The position numbers and the translations under genes are program-made. A model generated the notes under the pieces. It was not told the origin of the DNA, did not search any database, and saw only the letters and a list, made by a program, of their open reading frames with translations. A stretch of 64,000 nucleotides of DNA from Rouxiella sp. WC2420 (lineage in GTDB: Bacteria; Pseudomonadota; Gammaproteobacteria; Enterobacterales; Enterobacteriaceae): assembly GCF_041200025.1 (NCBI RefSeq), contig NZ_CP165628.1, positions 1,798,001 to 1,862,000 on the forward strand, in the 5' to 3' direction. The stretch's first letter is position 1. Each line of letters opens with the position of its first letter. Positions 54,401 to 64,000 of this stretch are shown here, in pieces.

Positions 54401-55417
54401 ATGACTTTTTGGACCATTATTCGCCAGCGCTGCTGGGGGCTGGTTTTAGTAATGGCCGGTGTGTGTGTCATTACTTTTATTATTTCACACATGATCCCCG
54501 GTGACCCGGCGAGATTGCTGGCCGGCGATCGTGCAAGTAATGAAATGGTGCTGCACATGCGTCAGCAGTTGGGGCTGGATCAGCCGCTGTACGTACAGTT
54601 TTATCGCTACGTAATTGATCTGCTGCACGGCAATCTTGGCACCTCGATTCGTACCGGCAGGCCGGTGCTGGAAGACCTGCGGACCTTTTTCCCCGCGACG
54701 TTAGAACTGGCACTGAGCGCGCTGGTGCTGGCGATTATCCTTGGTATTCCACTCGGCGTGCTCTCGGCGGTCTATCGTAACAAACTGCCGGACCACCTGG
54801 TGCGCATGATGTCGGTAATCGGGATTTCGACGCCTGCGTTTTGGCTTGGCCTGGGGGTGATTATTTTGTTCTACGGCCATCTGAATATGCTGCCGGGCGG
54901 CGGACGCCTTGATGACTGGATGGACCCGCCGACCCACATCACCGGCTTTTATGTCATCGATTCCATCTTGACGGGCAATCGCGATGCGCTTCTTAACAGC
55001 CTGCAACATTTGCTGATGCCCGCGCTGACGCTGGCCTTTGTGCATATGGGGATCGTAGCGCGACAGATTCGCTCGGCAATGCTTGAGCAGATGGGCGAAG
55101 ACTATATCCGCACCGCGCGGGCCAACGGGCTGTCGCATTGGCGGGTAATTATCTGTCATGCGTTGCCGAATGCGTTAATTCCGTCGGTGACCGTTCTCGG
55201 GCTGGCCATGGGCGATTTGTTGTACGGCGCAGTATTAACCGAGACGGTTTTTGCCTGGCCAGGCATGGGCGCTTATGTCGTCAGTTCGATTCAGGCGCTG
55301 GATTTCCCTGCGGTGATGGGCTTTGCAGTGGTGGTGTCTTTTGCCTATGTGCTGGTGAACCTGTTGGTAGATTTACTTTACGTGTGGATTGACCCGCGTA
55401 TTGGCAGAGTGGGGTAG
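54401..55417 (+). CDS. ddpB: Dipeptide ABC transporter permease (DdpB-like)
   Basis: 338 residues with about six transmembrane helices and the BPD_transp_1 EAA loop (IIRTARANGLSHWRVI-like stretch: YIRTARANGLSHWRVIICHA). Belongs to the DppB/OppB inner-membrane permease family. Lies 81 bp after ddpA, 3 bp before ddpC. Confidence 0.93.
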   Translation: MTFWTIIRQRCWGLVLVMAGVCVITFIISHMIPGDPARLLAGDRASNEMVLHMRQQLGLDQPLYVQFYRYVIDLLHGNLGTSIRTGRPVLEDLRTFFPATLELALSALVLAIILGIPLGVLSAVYRNKLPDHLVRMMSVIGISTPAFWLGLGVIILFYGHLNMLPGGGRLDDWMDPPTHITGFYVIDSILTGNRDALLNSLQHLLMPALTLAFVHMGIVARQIRSAMLEQMGEDYIRTARANGLSHWRVIICHALPNALIPSVTVLGLAMGDLLYGAVLTETVFAWPGMGAYVVSSIQALDFPAVMGFAVVVSFAYVLVNLLVDLLYVWIDPRIGRVG

Positions 55418-55420
55418 ACG

Positions 55421-56332
55421 ATGTCTTTGATTGAACCAGGTGTCGACAGCAGTCGCGCCGATATTGTACCGCCGGAGGTCAAGCCGCGCTTTGCCTCGTG
55501 GCGTAAGACTGCCCACCAGTTGGGGCGCAGTCCGCTGACGGTATTAGGTTTGGCGATCATGCTGATTGTGGTTTTTCTTATGGTCTTTTCGCCGTGGCTG
55601 GTGCCGCACGACCCCAACGCGATAGACCTGACGGCGCGTTTGCAGGCTCCCTCGGCGGCGCACTGGTTTGGCACCGATGAAGTCGGGCGAGATTTGTTTA
55701 GCCGCGTATTAATCGGTAGTCAGCAGTCGGTCACTGCCGGGCTGGCAGTGGTTATCCTCGCGGGCAGCATTGGCTCGCTGCTTGGCTGTTTCTCCGGCGT
55801 GATGGGCGGTCTGGTGGATGCGCTTATCATGCGCTGCATGGACATTATGCTGTCTGTGCCCTCGCTGGTGCTGACGATGGCGCTGGCCGCCGCGCTGGGT
55901 CCGAGCCTGTTTAACGCCATGCTGGCGATAGCCATTGTGCGCATTCCGTTTTATGTCCGTCTGGCGCGGGGGCAAACGCTGATGCTGCGTCATCAGGCTT
56001 ATATGCAGGCCACTCGCACCTTTGGCGCGTCGCGCTGGCATCTGATTACTTGGCACGTACTGCGTAATGTCCTGCCGCCGCTGGTGGTGCAGGCCTCTCT
56101 GGATATCGGCACGTCAATTCTGATGGCTGCGACTCTGGGATTTATTGGTCTTGGCGCGCAGCAGCCGACCGCGGAGTGGGGCGCGATGGTCTCCAACGGT
56201 CGCAACTATATTCTCGATCAATGGTGGTATTCCGCCTTCCCGGGCATGGCGATTTTGATCACCGCCACCGGTTTTAACTTGTTCGGCGACGGTCTGCGCG
56301 ACCTGCTCGATCCGAAAAGCAGAGGGCGCTGA
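55421..56332 (+). CDS. ddpC: Dipeptide ABC transporter permease (DdpC-like)
   Basis: 303 residues, DppC/OppC type, with a cytoplasmic N-terminus, about six helices and the EAA motif (MQATRTFGASRWHLITWHVL). Partner of DdpB in the inner-membrane channel. Its stop overlaps the ddpD start (TGATGA). Confidence 0.93.
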   Translation: MSLIEPGVDSSRADIVPPEVKPRFASWRKTAHQLGRSPLTVLGLAIMLIVVFLMVFSPWLVPHDPNAIDLTARLQAPSAAHWFGTDEVGRDLFSRVLIGSQQSVTAGLAVVILAGSIGSLLGCFSGVMGGLVDALIMRCMDIMLSVPSLVLTMALAAALGPSLFNAMLAIAIVRIPFYVRLARGQTLMLRHQAYMQATRTFGASRWHLITWHVLRNVLPPLVVQASLDIGTSILMAATLGFIGLGAQQPTAEWGAMVSNGRNYILDQWWYSAFPGMAILITATGFNLFGDGLRDLLDPKSRGR

Positions 56333-57363
56333 TGATGGCAGAAATTTTAGCAGGATCTCCCCAGCAGCCGGTGCTGGAGATAAATAGTCTGAAACTGGTT
56401 TTTCCAGTGTACGGAGCAGAAATCAGCGCGCTGAATAATGTCTCTTTAAAGGTGAATGCTGGTGAAATTGTTGGCGTGGTGGGCGAATCCGGTTCTGGAA
56501 AGTCTGTGACTGCAATGATGTCGATGCGACTGTTGCCACAGGACAGCTTTAGCATTAAATCGGGCGAACTGAAGCTGCTGGGAACCGATGTGATTACCGC
56601 CAGCGATAAACAGATGCGCCAACTGCGTGGAGCTCGCGTGGCAATGATTTTTCAGGAGCCAATGAACGCTCTGAATCCGACGCGAAAAATCGGCAGGCAG
56701 ATGTGCGAGATTATCTGTCTGCATCAAAAAATCAGTCGTCAGGCCGCTTTCAAAAAGGCCATCGGACTGTTGCAGGAGATGCAAATTGGCGACGCCGAGC
56801 AGGTCATGGGGCGCTATCCGTTTGAGCTTTCCGGCGGTATGCGCCAACGCGTGTTGATTGCGATGGCATTTTCCTGCGAGCCGGAATTGATCATTGCCGA
56901 TGAGCCGACAACCGCACTGGACGTCACGGTGCAGCGTCAGGTTCTAAGGCTGTTGCGACGTAAAGCCAAATCTAGCGGCACGGCAGTGCTGTTTATTACT
57001 CACGATATGGCGGTGGTTTCCCAGCTTTGCGACCGGGTGTATGTAATGTACGCCGGTCACGTTATCGAAAGCGGTAATACGGCGGAGGTTATTGAAAGCC
57101 CGGCGCATCCTTATTCCATCGGGTTACTACAGGCTGCGCCCGAAAACGGCGAGCCTCGCAGCTTGCTGAAGGCTATCCCCGGTACGGTGCCGAATCTGGC
57201 GAAACTTCCCGGCGGCTGTGCCTTTCGCGGGCGCTGTAGTCACGGCGATAACCAGTGCGCACAGTCACCCAAACTTGCCGCGCTGGACGGCCGCTCGCAG
57301 CAACAGGTCGCGTGTTGGCATCCGCAACCAATAGAATCGATTACCCTTCAGGAGCCAATCTGA
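56332..57363 (+). CDS. ddpD: Dipeptide ABC transporter ATPase (DdpD-like)
   Basis: 343 residues. Walker [13 protein letters not shown] signature LSGGMRQRV, Walker [13 protein letters not shown], and the oligopeptide-transporter C-terminal region with cysteines ([12 protein letters not shown]). ATP-hydrolysing subunit. Overlaps ddpC by one base and ddpF by one base. Confidence 0.94.
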   Translation: MMAEILAGSPQQPVLEINSLKLVFPVYGAEISALNNVSLKVNAGEIVGVVGESGSGKSVTAMMSMRLLPQDSFSIKSGELKLLGTDVITASDKQMRQLRGARVAMIFQEPMNALNPTRKIGRQMCEIICLHQKISRQAAFKKAIGLLQEMQIGDAEQVMGRYPFELSGGMRQRVLIAMAFSCEPELIIADEPTTALDVTVQRQVLRLLRRKAKSSGTAVLFITHDMAVVSQLCDRVYVMYAGHVIESGNTAEVIESPAHPYSIGLLQAAPENGEPRSLLKAIPGTVPNLAKLPGGCAFRGRCSHGDNQCAQSPKLAALDGRSQQQVACWHPQPIESITLQEPI

Positions 57364-58307
57364 TGAATCAAGATGCATTGATTGAACTACAGGATATTCG
57401 CGTTCGTTTTGCCGCGAAATTTAACTGGCTCGGTAAGCCGAAGGGTTACGTGCATGCGCTGAACGGGTTGGATTTGAATATCATGCGTGGCGAAACGCTG
57501 GGCATCGTTGGCGAATCGGGCTGCGGCAAAAGCACGTTGGCACAGCTGTTGATGGGGCTGCAAAAACCCAGCAGCGGGCAGCTCTTGCGCGCTCGTTCCG
57601 ACGGTTCCTGGTTTGGTTCCGGCATGCAAATGGTGTTTCAGGATCCGCAGTCATCGCTGGATCCGCGTTTGCCGGTATGGCGCATTATCACCGAGCCGGT
57701 GTACGTGCAGAAACACAATCCAGCCAGCGAACGTCGTAAATTGGCTGAGGAACTGGCGGAGCAGGTGGGGATCCGGAAAGAGTATCTCGATCGTCTGCCG
57801 CATGAGTTTTCCGGTGGTCAGCGCCAGCGTATTTCTATCGCGCGTGCGCTGTCTTCCGAGCCGGATATTATTGTGCTGGATGAGCCGACCTCAGCGCTGG
57901 ATATCTCGGTGCAGGCGCAAATTCTTAACCTTCTGGTGGAGTTACAGCGCCAGCGGAATCTCACTTTTGTGCTGATTTCGCACAATGTTTCCGTGGTGCG
58001 CCATATGAGCGACCGCGTGGCGGTGATGTATCTGGGGCAAATCGTCGAGCTGGGACCAGCGGAAAAAGTGCTGACTCGTCCGCAGCATCCGTACACCAAA
58101 CTGCTGCTCGACTCTGTACCGCAGGCGGGGCGCTCGCTGGATGATGGGCAGGAAGACAGAAAAGGGGAATTACCCAGCAATCGTAACTTGCCGCAGGGCT
58201 GTTATTTCCGTGAGCGCTGCCCTTATGCTGGCAATGGATGCCAGATGCCGCAGGATTTACGCGTTAATCTTTCGGGCCTGGCAGTTCGGTGTCATCGGGT
58301 AACCTGA
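57363..58307 (+). CDS. ddpF: Dipeptide ABC transporter ATPase (DdpF-like)
   Basis: 314 residues from the ATG at 57363 ([16 protein letters not shown]), overlapping the ddpD stop; a longer frame from 57255 lies inside ddpD. Walker A GESGCGKST, signature FSGGQRQRI, Walker B IIVLDEPTSALD, and a C-terminal FRERCPYAGNGC cysteine motif. Second ATPase of the importer. Confidence 0.94.
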   Translation: MNQDALIELQDIRVRFAAKFNWLGKPKGYVHALNGLDLNIMRGETLGIVGESGCGKSTLAQLLMGLQKPSSGQLLRARSDGSWFGSGMQMVFQDPQSSLDPRLPVWRIITEPVYVQKHNPASERRKLAEELAEQVGIRKEYLDRLPHEFSGGQRQRISIARALSSEPDIIVLDEPTSALDISVQAQILNLLVELQRQRNLTFVLISHNVSVVRHMSDRVAVMYLGQIVELGPAEKVLTRPQHPYTKLLLDSVPQAGRSLDDGQEDRKGELPSNRNLPQGCYFRERCPYAGNGCQMPQDLRVNLSGLAVRCHRVT

Positions 58308-58356
58308 AACGATAACTCATCGAAGTGAAAATTATGTGAGAAGTCTTCATAAGAGA

Positions 58357-58381
58357 GGCTCTCCCTATAACAGAGAGAGCC
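58357..58381. terminator. Terminator hairpin between ddpF and galD
   Basis: GGCTCTC (58357-58363) and GAGAGCC (58375-58381) form a 7-bp stem with an 11-nt loop between convergent genes, with T-rich sequence further right. Likely ends the ddp operon. Confidence 0.6.
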
Positions 58382-58404
58382 AGAGGGTTGACTTATTTTA
58401 GAGT

Positions 58405-59520
58405 TTATCGACGATTTTCGGTGGGCTCTTTCCCTTGCCACAGGCTGCCGGGGATGGCTACGCGGCCTTCAAACAGCAACCGCGCAGTGCGCAACAGGCC
58501 GCATCCGGCTAGCCTCTCGGCCCCTTTAGCCGCGATATTTACGTGCAACTCAACGCTGAATTCACCGCTTGGATGTTCGACGCTAATACGTGGGCGATCG
58601 CCCGCTGGTGTGTTGGCCAATCCTTCAGTAACCGAACCGGGCAGCAGGCAGGCGCTAGCCACGCTAACGGCCCCGAGCACGCCAATTGACGCGTGGCAGC
58701 GGTGTGGAATAAAGGTGCGGCTGGAGATGGAACCGCCGTCACGAGCTTCCGCAACCAATGTCATTTTTGGCACTGTGCGCTGCGAGACATCACCGAGATT
58801 CATCTTCGGACCCGCCTGTAAACGTATTGATTCCAGTCTGGCCTTGAGTTCGGAATCATCGTCGAGCTGCTGTCGCGTTTCATACCCGCTGCGCCCCACA
58901 TCGGCGGCGCGTAACAGCACCACCGGCATGCCGTTATCAATGCAGGTCACTTCAATGCCGTCAAACGTATCGATCACTTTGCCGGTCGGCAGCAGCGAGC
59001 CACAGCTTGATCCGGCAATATCAGCGAACTCGATCATGATTTCGCTTGCGCTGCCCGGCACGCCGTCTATCTTCAGGCTGCCTTCATACTCAACCTGGCC
59101 CTGCGGCGTCGGCACGTGAGCAATGGCTATCTGTCCGGTATTTTCCATAAAAATTCGTACCGGAGTCAGGCCATCTGCCGCGCTAATCAAACCTTGCTCG
59201 ATAGCAAAAGGGCCGACGGCTGCCAGAATATTGCCGCAGTTTTGCCCGTAATCCACCACGGCTTTATCGACATTCACCTGCGCAAAAAGATAATCGACAT
59301 CAGCGTCATTGCGAGCAGAGGGGCGGATAATCGCGACTTTGCTGGTCAGCGGATCTGCGCCACCCACGCCGTCTATCTGCCGCGGATCTGGCGAGCCCAT
59401 TACCGCCAGCAGCACACGATCGCGAAGCTCGTTGTCTTCAGGTAAATCATCGGCTAAAAAGAACGCGCCCTTTGAGGTTCCACCGCGCATCAGCACGCAG
59501 GGAATTCGGGTTTGCAGCAT
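58405..59520 (-). CDS. galD: 4-Oxalomesaconate tautomerase (GalD, PrpF family)
   Basis: 371 residues of the PrpF/DapF-like epimerase fold: CVLMRGGTSKGAFFL, GNILAAVGPFAIEQ and the C-terminal SVEHPSGEFSVELH. In gallate degradation GalD converts the keto form of 4-oxalomesaconate to the enol form. Start after GAGGAGG. Last gene of the leftward galB-galC-galD operon. Confidence 0.85.
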   Translation of the reverse strand: MLQTRIPCVLMRGGTSKGAFFLADDLPEDNELRDRVLLAVMGSPDPRQIDGVGGADPLTSKVAIIRPSARNDADVDYLFAQVNVDKAVVDYGQNCGNILAAVGPFAIEQGLISAADGLTPVRIFMENTGQIAIAHVPTPQGQVEYEGSLKIDGVPGSASEIMIEFADIAGSSCGSLLPTGKVIDTFDGIEVTCIDNGMPVVLLRAADVGRSGYETRQQLDDDSELKARLESIRLQAGPKMNLGDVSQRTVPKMTLVAEARDGGSISSRTFIPHRCHASIGVLGAVSVASACLLPGSVTEGLANTPAGDRPRISVEHPSGEFSVELHVNIAAKGAERLAGCGLLRTARLLFEGRVAIPGSLWQGKEPTENRR

Positions 59521-59529
59521 AGAGCCTCC

Positions 59530-60288
59530 TCAACGCTTAAGCGAATTTTCCTGTCCTACAGCGTCGGCAAGTTCTTCGACGTCGGTATAATAAGTCAGGC
59601 CTTTCTTCTCGAGGGTTGGACGCATGTTATAGATATCGAGGCCTAATTCGCCGTCGGCCATGCGTGCGCGTTTACTCTCTTCCAATGCCTCGCGTTGACG
59701 GCTGGCTTCGGCAACTTGCGCCACTTCTTCACGTCGAACCACCACTACGCCATCATCATCGGCGACGATCGCATCGCCCGGATAAACAATCTGCCCGGCG
59801 CAGAGCACGGGAATATTCACCGAACCCAGCGTTTCTTTTACCGTGCCCTGTGCGTACACCGCGTGTGACCACACCGCGAAACCCATCTCGCGTAAAGTGC
59901 GAGTATCACGGACGCCAACGTCAGCGACCAGGCCAATTACGCCGCGCGCTTTTAACGATGTCGCCAACAGATCGCCAAAATAACCGTCGCCGCACGGGGA
60001 GGTTGGCGCAACCACCAGAATATCGCCCGGTTTACACTGTTCGACCGCAACGTGGAACATCCAGTTATCGCCCGGTGCCACCAGCACGGTTACCGCGCTG
60101 CCGGAAATCGCCACATCTTTTTGGATAGGGCGAATGGCCGGCGAAAGCAGCCCTTTACGACCCTGAGCTTCATGCACGGTTGCCACGCCAAAGGCGGCCA
60201 ACGCCGCGACCTGTTGTTGCTCGGCGCGAGGAATATTACGCACCACCACGCCTTTTTTGCCGAGGATCAGACCTTCGTAGTTGCTCAT
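59530..60288 (-). CDS. galC: 4-Carboxy-4-hydroxy-2-oxoadipate aldolase (GalC, RraA-like)
   Basis: 252 residues from the ATG at 60288 ([15 protein letters not shown]) after AGGAGAG; the longer frame to 60516 overlaps galB. RraA-like/HMG-CHA aldolase fold: [26 protein letters not shown] [14 protein letters not shown] and the metal-site DVGVRD then ADDDGVVVV. Cleaves 4-carboxy-4-hydroxy-2-oxoadipate to pyruvate and oxaloacetate, last step of gallate catabolism. ATGA overlap with galB. Confidence 0.86.
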   Translation of the reverse strand: MSNYEGLILGKKGVVVRNIPRAEQQQVAALAAFGVATVHEAQGRKGLLSPAIRPIQKDVAISGSAVTVLVAPGDNWMFHVAVEQCKPGDILVVAPTSPCGDGYFGDLLATSLKARGVIGLVADVGVRDTRTLREMGFAVWSHAVYAQGTVKETLGSVNIPVLCAGQIVYPGDAIVADDDGVVVVRREEVAQVAEASRQREALEESKRARMADGELGLDIYNMRPTLEKKGLTYYTDVEELADAVGQENSLKR

Positions 60289-61040
60289 GCCAGCTCTCCT
60301 GTCACCCGTGGGAAGATGCTCTGATAACCTTCGCCGTAAACGATATTTTTGCTGGTTGTGATACCCACGTTTCGTTTCGCCTGCACGCCACGCTGCTGGG
60401 CAACGCGAGTGTAGTATTCCCACAAGTGTTCCTGACCGGCCATACATTGGATTGCGGCGTATTTCTTGTCCCACACGTCGGTGATATCCAGCAGCACGTC
60501 GGGTTTCCACTCGCATTGTTCTGGCTGGTGCGGCTCAAAGCAGTAAACCGGCGGTGCAGCAACGATTGGCTCGCCCGGCTTGTAGCCCTCGGCCTGAGCA
60601 ATAATACGTGCCTCCTGTGCCAGATTGGTCGCCATCGGATGATCGTAGTTATAAGGATCTTTTAGGGAATGAGTCAGCACGAAGTGTGGCTGAATGCGGC
60701 GATAAACGTCAGCCAGGCGGAACAGATCGTCTTTGGTGGCGCGCAGCGGGTAATCGCCCATATCAAAGAACTCAACGCTGGCGCCAAGGATTTCAGCTGC
60801 CGCCATGGCTTCTTCACGACGCGAAGCTTTAACTCTTTCTTCGGTCATCTCACCCTTGCGCCAAAGTTTGGCAGACTCACCGCGCTCACCGAATGACAGG
60901 CAAACAATGTGAACCTTATAGCCTAATTGAGTGTGCTGCGCGATGGCACCGCCCGCACGCCATACAAAGTCGGCCGAGTGGGCGCTAACAACCAGCGCAG
61001 TTTTGGCAGGATTTGCTGCATTGTTATTGGCATTGCTCAT
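60285..61040 (-). CDS. galB: 4-Oxalomesaconate hydratase (GalB, PIG-L/LmbE family)
   Basis: 251 residues from the ATG at 61040 ([13 protein letters not shown]) preceded by AGGA; two other ATGs just upstream (61055, 61046) are alternatives. PIG-L-like fold with [15 protein letters not shown] and [14 protein letters not shown] zinc motifs, as in Pseudomonas GalB, which hydrates 4-oxalomesaconate. First gene of the operon, 172 bp from the divergent lysR gene. Confidence 0.86.
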   Translation of the reverse strand: MSNANNNAANPAKTALVVSAHSADFVWRAGGAIAQHTQLGYKVHIVCLSFGERGESAKLWRKGEMTEERVKASRREEAMAAAEILGASVEFFDMGDYPLRATKDDLFRLADVYRRIQPHFVLTHSLKDPYNYDHPMATNLAQEARIIAQAEGYKPGEPIVAAPPVYCFEPHQPEQCEWKPDVLLDITDVWDKKYAAIQCMAGQEHLWEYYTRVAQQRGVQAKRNVGITTSKNIVYGEGYQSIFPRVTGELA

Positions 61041-61212
61041 CTGCATATTCCTCATAGATTTTTCATTTGAAAGTGCCTGACGCTTTCGCGTGGTCTGATT
61101 TCTATGCTGTCAGTCGGCGTGGGTCACAGGTAATTCATTTGATTGCAGCAGGTATGCGTTTTATTTATATTGCTGAGTAAAGTCACAAAAAAAACACAAT
61201 CGGGAGAAGGGG

Positions 61213-62433
61213 ATGAACGACGAGAAGGGGTTATGTAACCTGATGCAAATTCGGGCTTTTTGTCAGGTTGTCGATCAGGGAAGTGTCTCGCGCGCTGCGG
61301 ATGAGCTATTCCGTACACAGTCGGCCATCACCCGCTCGATACGCGATCTCGAAGAACATTTATCGGTGCCGCTGTTTGAACGTCACGCCAACGGCATGCT
61401 GTTGACCGACTACGGTAAGTGCATTCTGCCGCGTGCGCGAAGGGCTATTGCCGACCTGCATGAAACCGCTGAGCTGCTGGCCCGATTGCAGGGGAAAATC
61501 GCGCACAATCGAGCACTCACCGAACCTCTTTATTTGTTTAACGTGCGGCGATTGCAGATTTTTATCGCTTTGTGCAAGACCCGCCATATGCAAACGGTGG
61601 CCACGCTGCTCGGCTTGAGCCAACCCGCCGTTTCTGCCGCTCTCAAAGTACTGGAAAACGGTGCCGATCTCGCTTTGCTCGAGCGCACGCCGCAGGGAAT
61701 GATCCCCAGCCTCGCGGGTCAGGAAATTGTGCCAAACATCCGCCGCGCGCTTAATGAATTGCGCCACATTCCGGCGGACATTGCCGCCAGACAAGGGGTG
61801 CTGGTGGGGACGGTACAAATTGGCGCTTTGCCGCTGAGCCGGACGAAGCTGTTACCGCAGGCGATTTTGGCCGTTACCGCCAAATACGCTGGCATCAAGA
61901 TTATTACCAACGAGAGCGCATTTGTGACACTGGCCTCAGAGCTGAGATCCGGGGAGGTAGATTTTATCGTCGGTGCGCTGCGAACCAGTGATTATGCCGC
62001 CGATATGGTCAGTGAGACTCTGTTTACAGAAAAAATGGTAATTGTTGCCCGTCGCGGTCATCCGTTGAGCGATACGGTGATTTCTCCGCAAGATTTACGC
62101 AGCGCGCGATGGGTGTTACCGCGTTCGGAAACTCCGGCCAGAAAGTTGCTGGAAAGCAGCTTTGAATCAGTGAATATTCCGCCTCCCGACCCGGTAGTCG
62201 AAAGCGGTGATTTGGCGATTGTGCGCGGATTATTACTGGACTCCGACATGCTGGCGGCAGTATCCGCCAGACAGTTGCAGCATGAGTTGGACAACGGCGA
62301 GTTGGTCAGCCTTAACGTAGATTTGGCCGATACCCAACGCCCGATTGGTATCACTTTCCGCGCTGGCAGTCTGCTGTCGCCTGCTGCCAGCGCGCTCATT
62401 GAGGCCATACGAGCTCAAGGAACAATAAGTTAG
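61213..62433 (+). CDS. galR: LysR-type regulator with two N-terminal HTH domains (GalR-like)
   Basis: 406 residues, longer than a typical LysR (about 300). It has two LysR HTHs in tandem: [20 protein letters not shown] then [17 protein letters not shown], and [20 protein letters not shown] then [15 protein letters not shown], followed by one effector domain ([20 protein letters not shown]). Divergent from galBCD and likely its activator. Its stop overlaps the facing acetolactate synthase by 4 bp. Confidence 0.87.
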   Translation: MNDEKGLCNLMQIRAFCQVVDQGSVSRAADELFRTQSAITRSIRDLEEHLSVPLFERHANGMLLTDYGKCILPRARRAIADLHETAELLARLQGKIAHNRALTEPLYLFNVRRLQIFIALCKTRHMQTVATLLGLSQPAVSAALKVLENGADLALLERTPQGMIPSLAGQEIVPNIRRALNELRHIPADIAARQGVLVGTVQIGALPLSRTKLLPQAILAVTAKYAGIKIITNESAFVTLASELRSGEVDFIVGALRTSDYAADMVSETLFTEKMVIVARRGHPLSDTVISPQDLRSARWVLPRSETPARKLLESSFESVNIPPPDPVVESGDLAIVRGLLLDSDMLAAVSARQLQHELDNGELVSLNVDLADTQRPIGITFRAGSLLSPAASALIEAIRAQGTIS

Positions 62434-64000
62434 AAAATTTCGCTCATATTTAGCTGACTCATCAACAACGCGTTGTCACTGTAATCTACCGGAATGGCCA
62501 CCACGGCGGGTCCCTGAACGTCCATCGCCGCGTGCAGGGTCTGCTCCAGCGTATCAGCAGATGTCACGGCGAAACCTTTAGCACCAAAGGCGTCAGCGTA
62601 GGCTTTAAAATCAATCGGTCCAAACTGGATGCCTGATGTGCGCCGATACTTTTTCTCCTCCTGAATCGCCACCATGTTATAAGCCTGGTCGACCCAAATA
62701 ATATGCAGCATATTAATGCCCAACCGCACCGCGGTTTCCAGCTCCATGCTTGATTGCATAAAACCGCCATCACCCGAGACAGAAACCACTTTCCGACCCG
62801 GCTCGACCAGCGCCGCGCCGATAGCCCACGGCAGAGCAACACCCATGGTCTGCTGGCCGTTGGAAATCAGCACCTGACGCGCGCGAAAGCTATACAAATA
62901 GCGGGCAATCCAGATATGGAAACTGCCCATATCCACGCACAGGGTGACATCGCTGTTAACAATGTCCTGCATCGCGCGAACCAAACGCAGGGGATGAATA
63001 GCAAACTGATTCAGGCTGCGGCCCTTTTGGTCCAGCAGTTGGCGCTGCAGGCGACGTTCTTCGAGAATATCAATCGCTGCCGGGCTGAGCACAATCTGCT
63101 GCGCGACACGATCGCCGAGCAAATCAATCGTGTCGGCAATATCGCCCACCAGCTCGATCTCTGGCTGGTATTCGCTATCGGTTTCAGCGGGCGTGACATC
63201 AATATGCACCAGTTCGGCAGTACCGTTACTCCACTGCGCAGGTTCGTATTCCACCGGGCTGTAGCCGATAGTAATGACGAGATCCGCGTTACGCAGCAGG
63301 CGATCTCCGGCCTGATTATTGAATAAACCAACGCGACCGGCGAAGCGGTGGAAAGCATCCTGATCGATAACGCCTGCCGCCTGATAGGTGCTGGTTACCG
63401 GCAGGTTGCTCTTTTTCAGCAGTCGGCGAATGGCCTCGGCATTGCGCGGTTGACTGGCCATCAGGCCGAGCAGCAACACCGGATTTTTCGCCTTTTGCAG
63501 CATCTGGGCGACTTGCACAATAGCGCCCTGTGGCGCACTTCCCAGTGTCGGCGAGTAGGAGGTTAGCAGTTTGCCCCGGGTCGGCTTATTGATGAGGTCC
63601 ATTGGCAGGCTGATAAATGCTGCACCGGGGCGACCAAATTCGGCGGCACGAAAGCCATTGGCAACCACCTCTGCCAGCGCCGAAGACGAAATGGCTTCAG
63701 CCGAATACTTGGTCACCGGCCTGAACATGGCAACAGTGTCCATAGTCTGGTGAACCTGTTTTAAATGATCGGCCCGTTTTACCGCACCGCCGAGTGCCAC
63801 CATGGGATCACCTTCAGAGTTGGCGGTGGCGACGCCGGTTATCAGGTTGGAACAGCCGGGTCCCGAGGTTACCAGCGCGACGCCGGCTTTTCCGGTAAGG
63901 CGACCCACTGCTCCAGCCATAAAGGCTGCATTGGCTTCGTGGCGGACAACCACGGTTTCTATGGTTGAATCGACCAGCGAGTCGAAAACACGGTCAATCT
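62430..64000 (-). CDS. budB: Catabolic acetolactate synthase (BudB/AlsS-like), 5'-partial
   Basis: ThDP-dependent enzyme. The frame is open to the right edge, where [20 protein letters not shown] is the usual ThDP-glutamate region ([10 protein letters not shown]), so only about 30 N-terminal residues are missing. [20 protein letters not shown] and [20 protein letters not shown] (ThDP motif) match catabolic ALS rather than IlvB/IlvI. Condenses two pyruvates to acetolactate. Its budA/budC partners, if present, are outside. Confidence 0.88.
   Translation of the reverse strand, partial: IDRVFDSLVDSTIETVVVRHEANAAFMAGAVGRLTGKAGVALVTSGPGCSNLITGVATANSEGDPMVALGGAVKRADHLKQVHQTMDTVAMFRPVTKYSAEAISSSALAEVVANGFRAAEFGRPGAAFISLPMDLINKPTRGKLLTSYSPTLGSAPQGAIVQVAQMLQKAKNPVLLLGLMASQPRNAEAIRRLLKKSNLPVTSTYQAAGVIDQDAFHRFAGRVGLFNNQAGDRLLRNADLVITIGYSPVEYEPAQWSNGTAELVHIDVTPAETDSEYQPEIELVGDIADTIDLLGDRVAQQIVLSPAAIDILEERRLQRQLLDQKGRSLNQFAIHPLRLVRAMQDIVNSDVTLCVDMGSFHIWIARYLYSFRARQVLISNGQQTMGVALPWAIGAALVEPGRKVVSVSGDGGFMQSSMELETAVRLGINMLHIIWVDQAYNMVAIQEEKKYRRTSGIQFGPIDFKAYADAFGAKGFAVTSADTLEQTLHAAMDVQGPAVVAIPVDYSDNALLMSQLNMSEIF

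Noticed and set aside
1..64000. CRISPR array
   Set aside because: No regularly spaced 25-40-bp direct repeats and no cas genes seen; the repeats found are inverted or simple IS ends.

Overview
The window reads as an enterobacterial chromosome (Enterobacterales; a Yersiniaceae-like host such as Rahnella, Ewingella, Rouxiella or Serratia is plausible but not proven). Ordinary backbone genes occupy about 47.5-64 kb. An integrative and conjugative element (ICE), with its integrase next to a tRNA-Asn gene, occupies everything to the left. The tRNA 3' end carries the 17-bp core used by the Yersinia/Klebsiella high-pathogenicity island (HPI) and ICEKp family. The other end of the ICE lies outside the window.

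ICE layout, left to right. 1-3.3 kb: 3' part of a large Ski2-like superfamily 2 helicase gene, running on beyond the left edge and possibly an anti-phage gene. 3.3-6.0 kb: mobC relaxase and mobB coupling protein. 6.0-6.7 kb: an unusually palindrome-rich non-coding stretch, the best oriT candidate. 6.7-17.3 kb: a complete leftward virB1-virB11 type IV secretion operon with a fused virB3-virB4, a KikA/TrbM-like protein, a small virB7 lipoprotein and an entry-exclusion-like lipoprotein. 17.4-20.1 kb: ICE accessory/regulatory genes (DksA/TraR zinc finger, DUF2857-like, AlpA-like). 20.3-23.3 kb: MFS transporter, DJ-1/PfpI protein and LysR regulator. 23.7-27.6 kb: LysR regulator convergent with a cupin, DJ-1, HAD hydrolase and polysaccharide-deacetylase-like operon. 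27.6-31.3 kb: a gene graveyard with RraA-like and integrase remnants, an ASCH protein, a GNAT with a damaged start, and a decayed IS903-like element.

31.6-44.2 kb is the most notable part: an eight-gene rightward biosynthetic operon plus a facing phosphopantetheinyl transferase gene, bracketed by decayed IS5/IS903-like sequences. It sits where HPI-type elements carry yersiniabactin genes, but no yersiniabactin gene is present. It encodes a membrane fatty-acid desaturase, an EamA exporter, a fused N-acyltransferase/class III aminotransferase with an unassigned C-terminal domain, an AMP-dependent acyl ligase, an acyl carrier protein flanked by two amidohydrolase-2 proteins (the first lacking two metal ligands), and a single-module C-A-T-TE NRPS whose A domain I read as alanine-type. 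The likely product is a lipo- or acyl-amine/alanine-like small molecule. I know of no characterised cluster with this gene set.

Backbone to the right of tRNA-Asn: a DsbA-like thioredoxin-fold protein; two divergent M20 amidohydrolases; an RpiR regulator followed by D-Ala-D-Ala dipeptidase and a dipeptide ABC importer (ddpXABCDF), suggesting recovery of peptidoglycan or other dipeptides; a leftward galB-galC-galD gallate-catabolism operon with a divergent LysR regulator that has two N-terminal HTH domains; and the 3' part of a catabolic acetolactate synthase gene running off the right edge.
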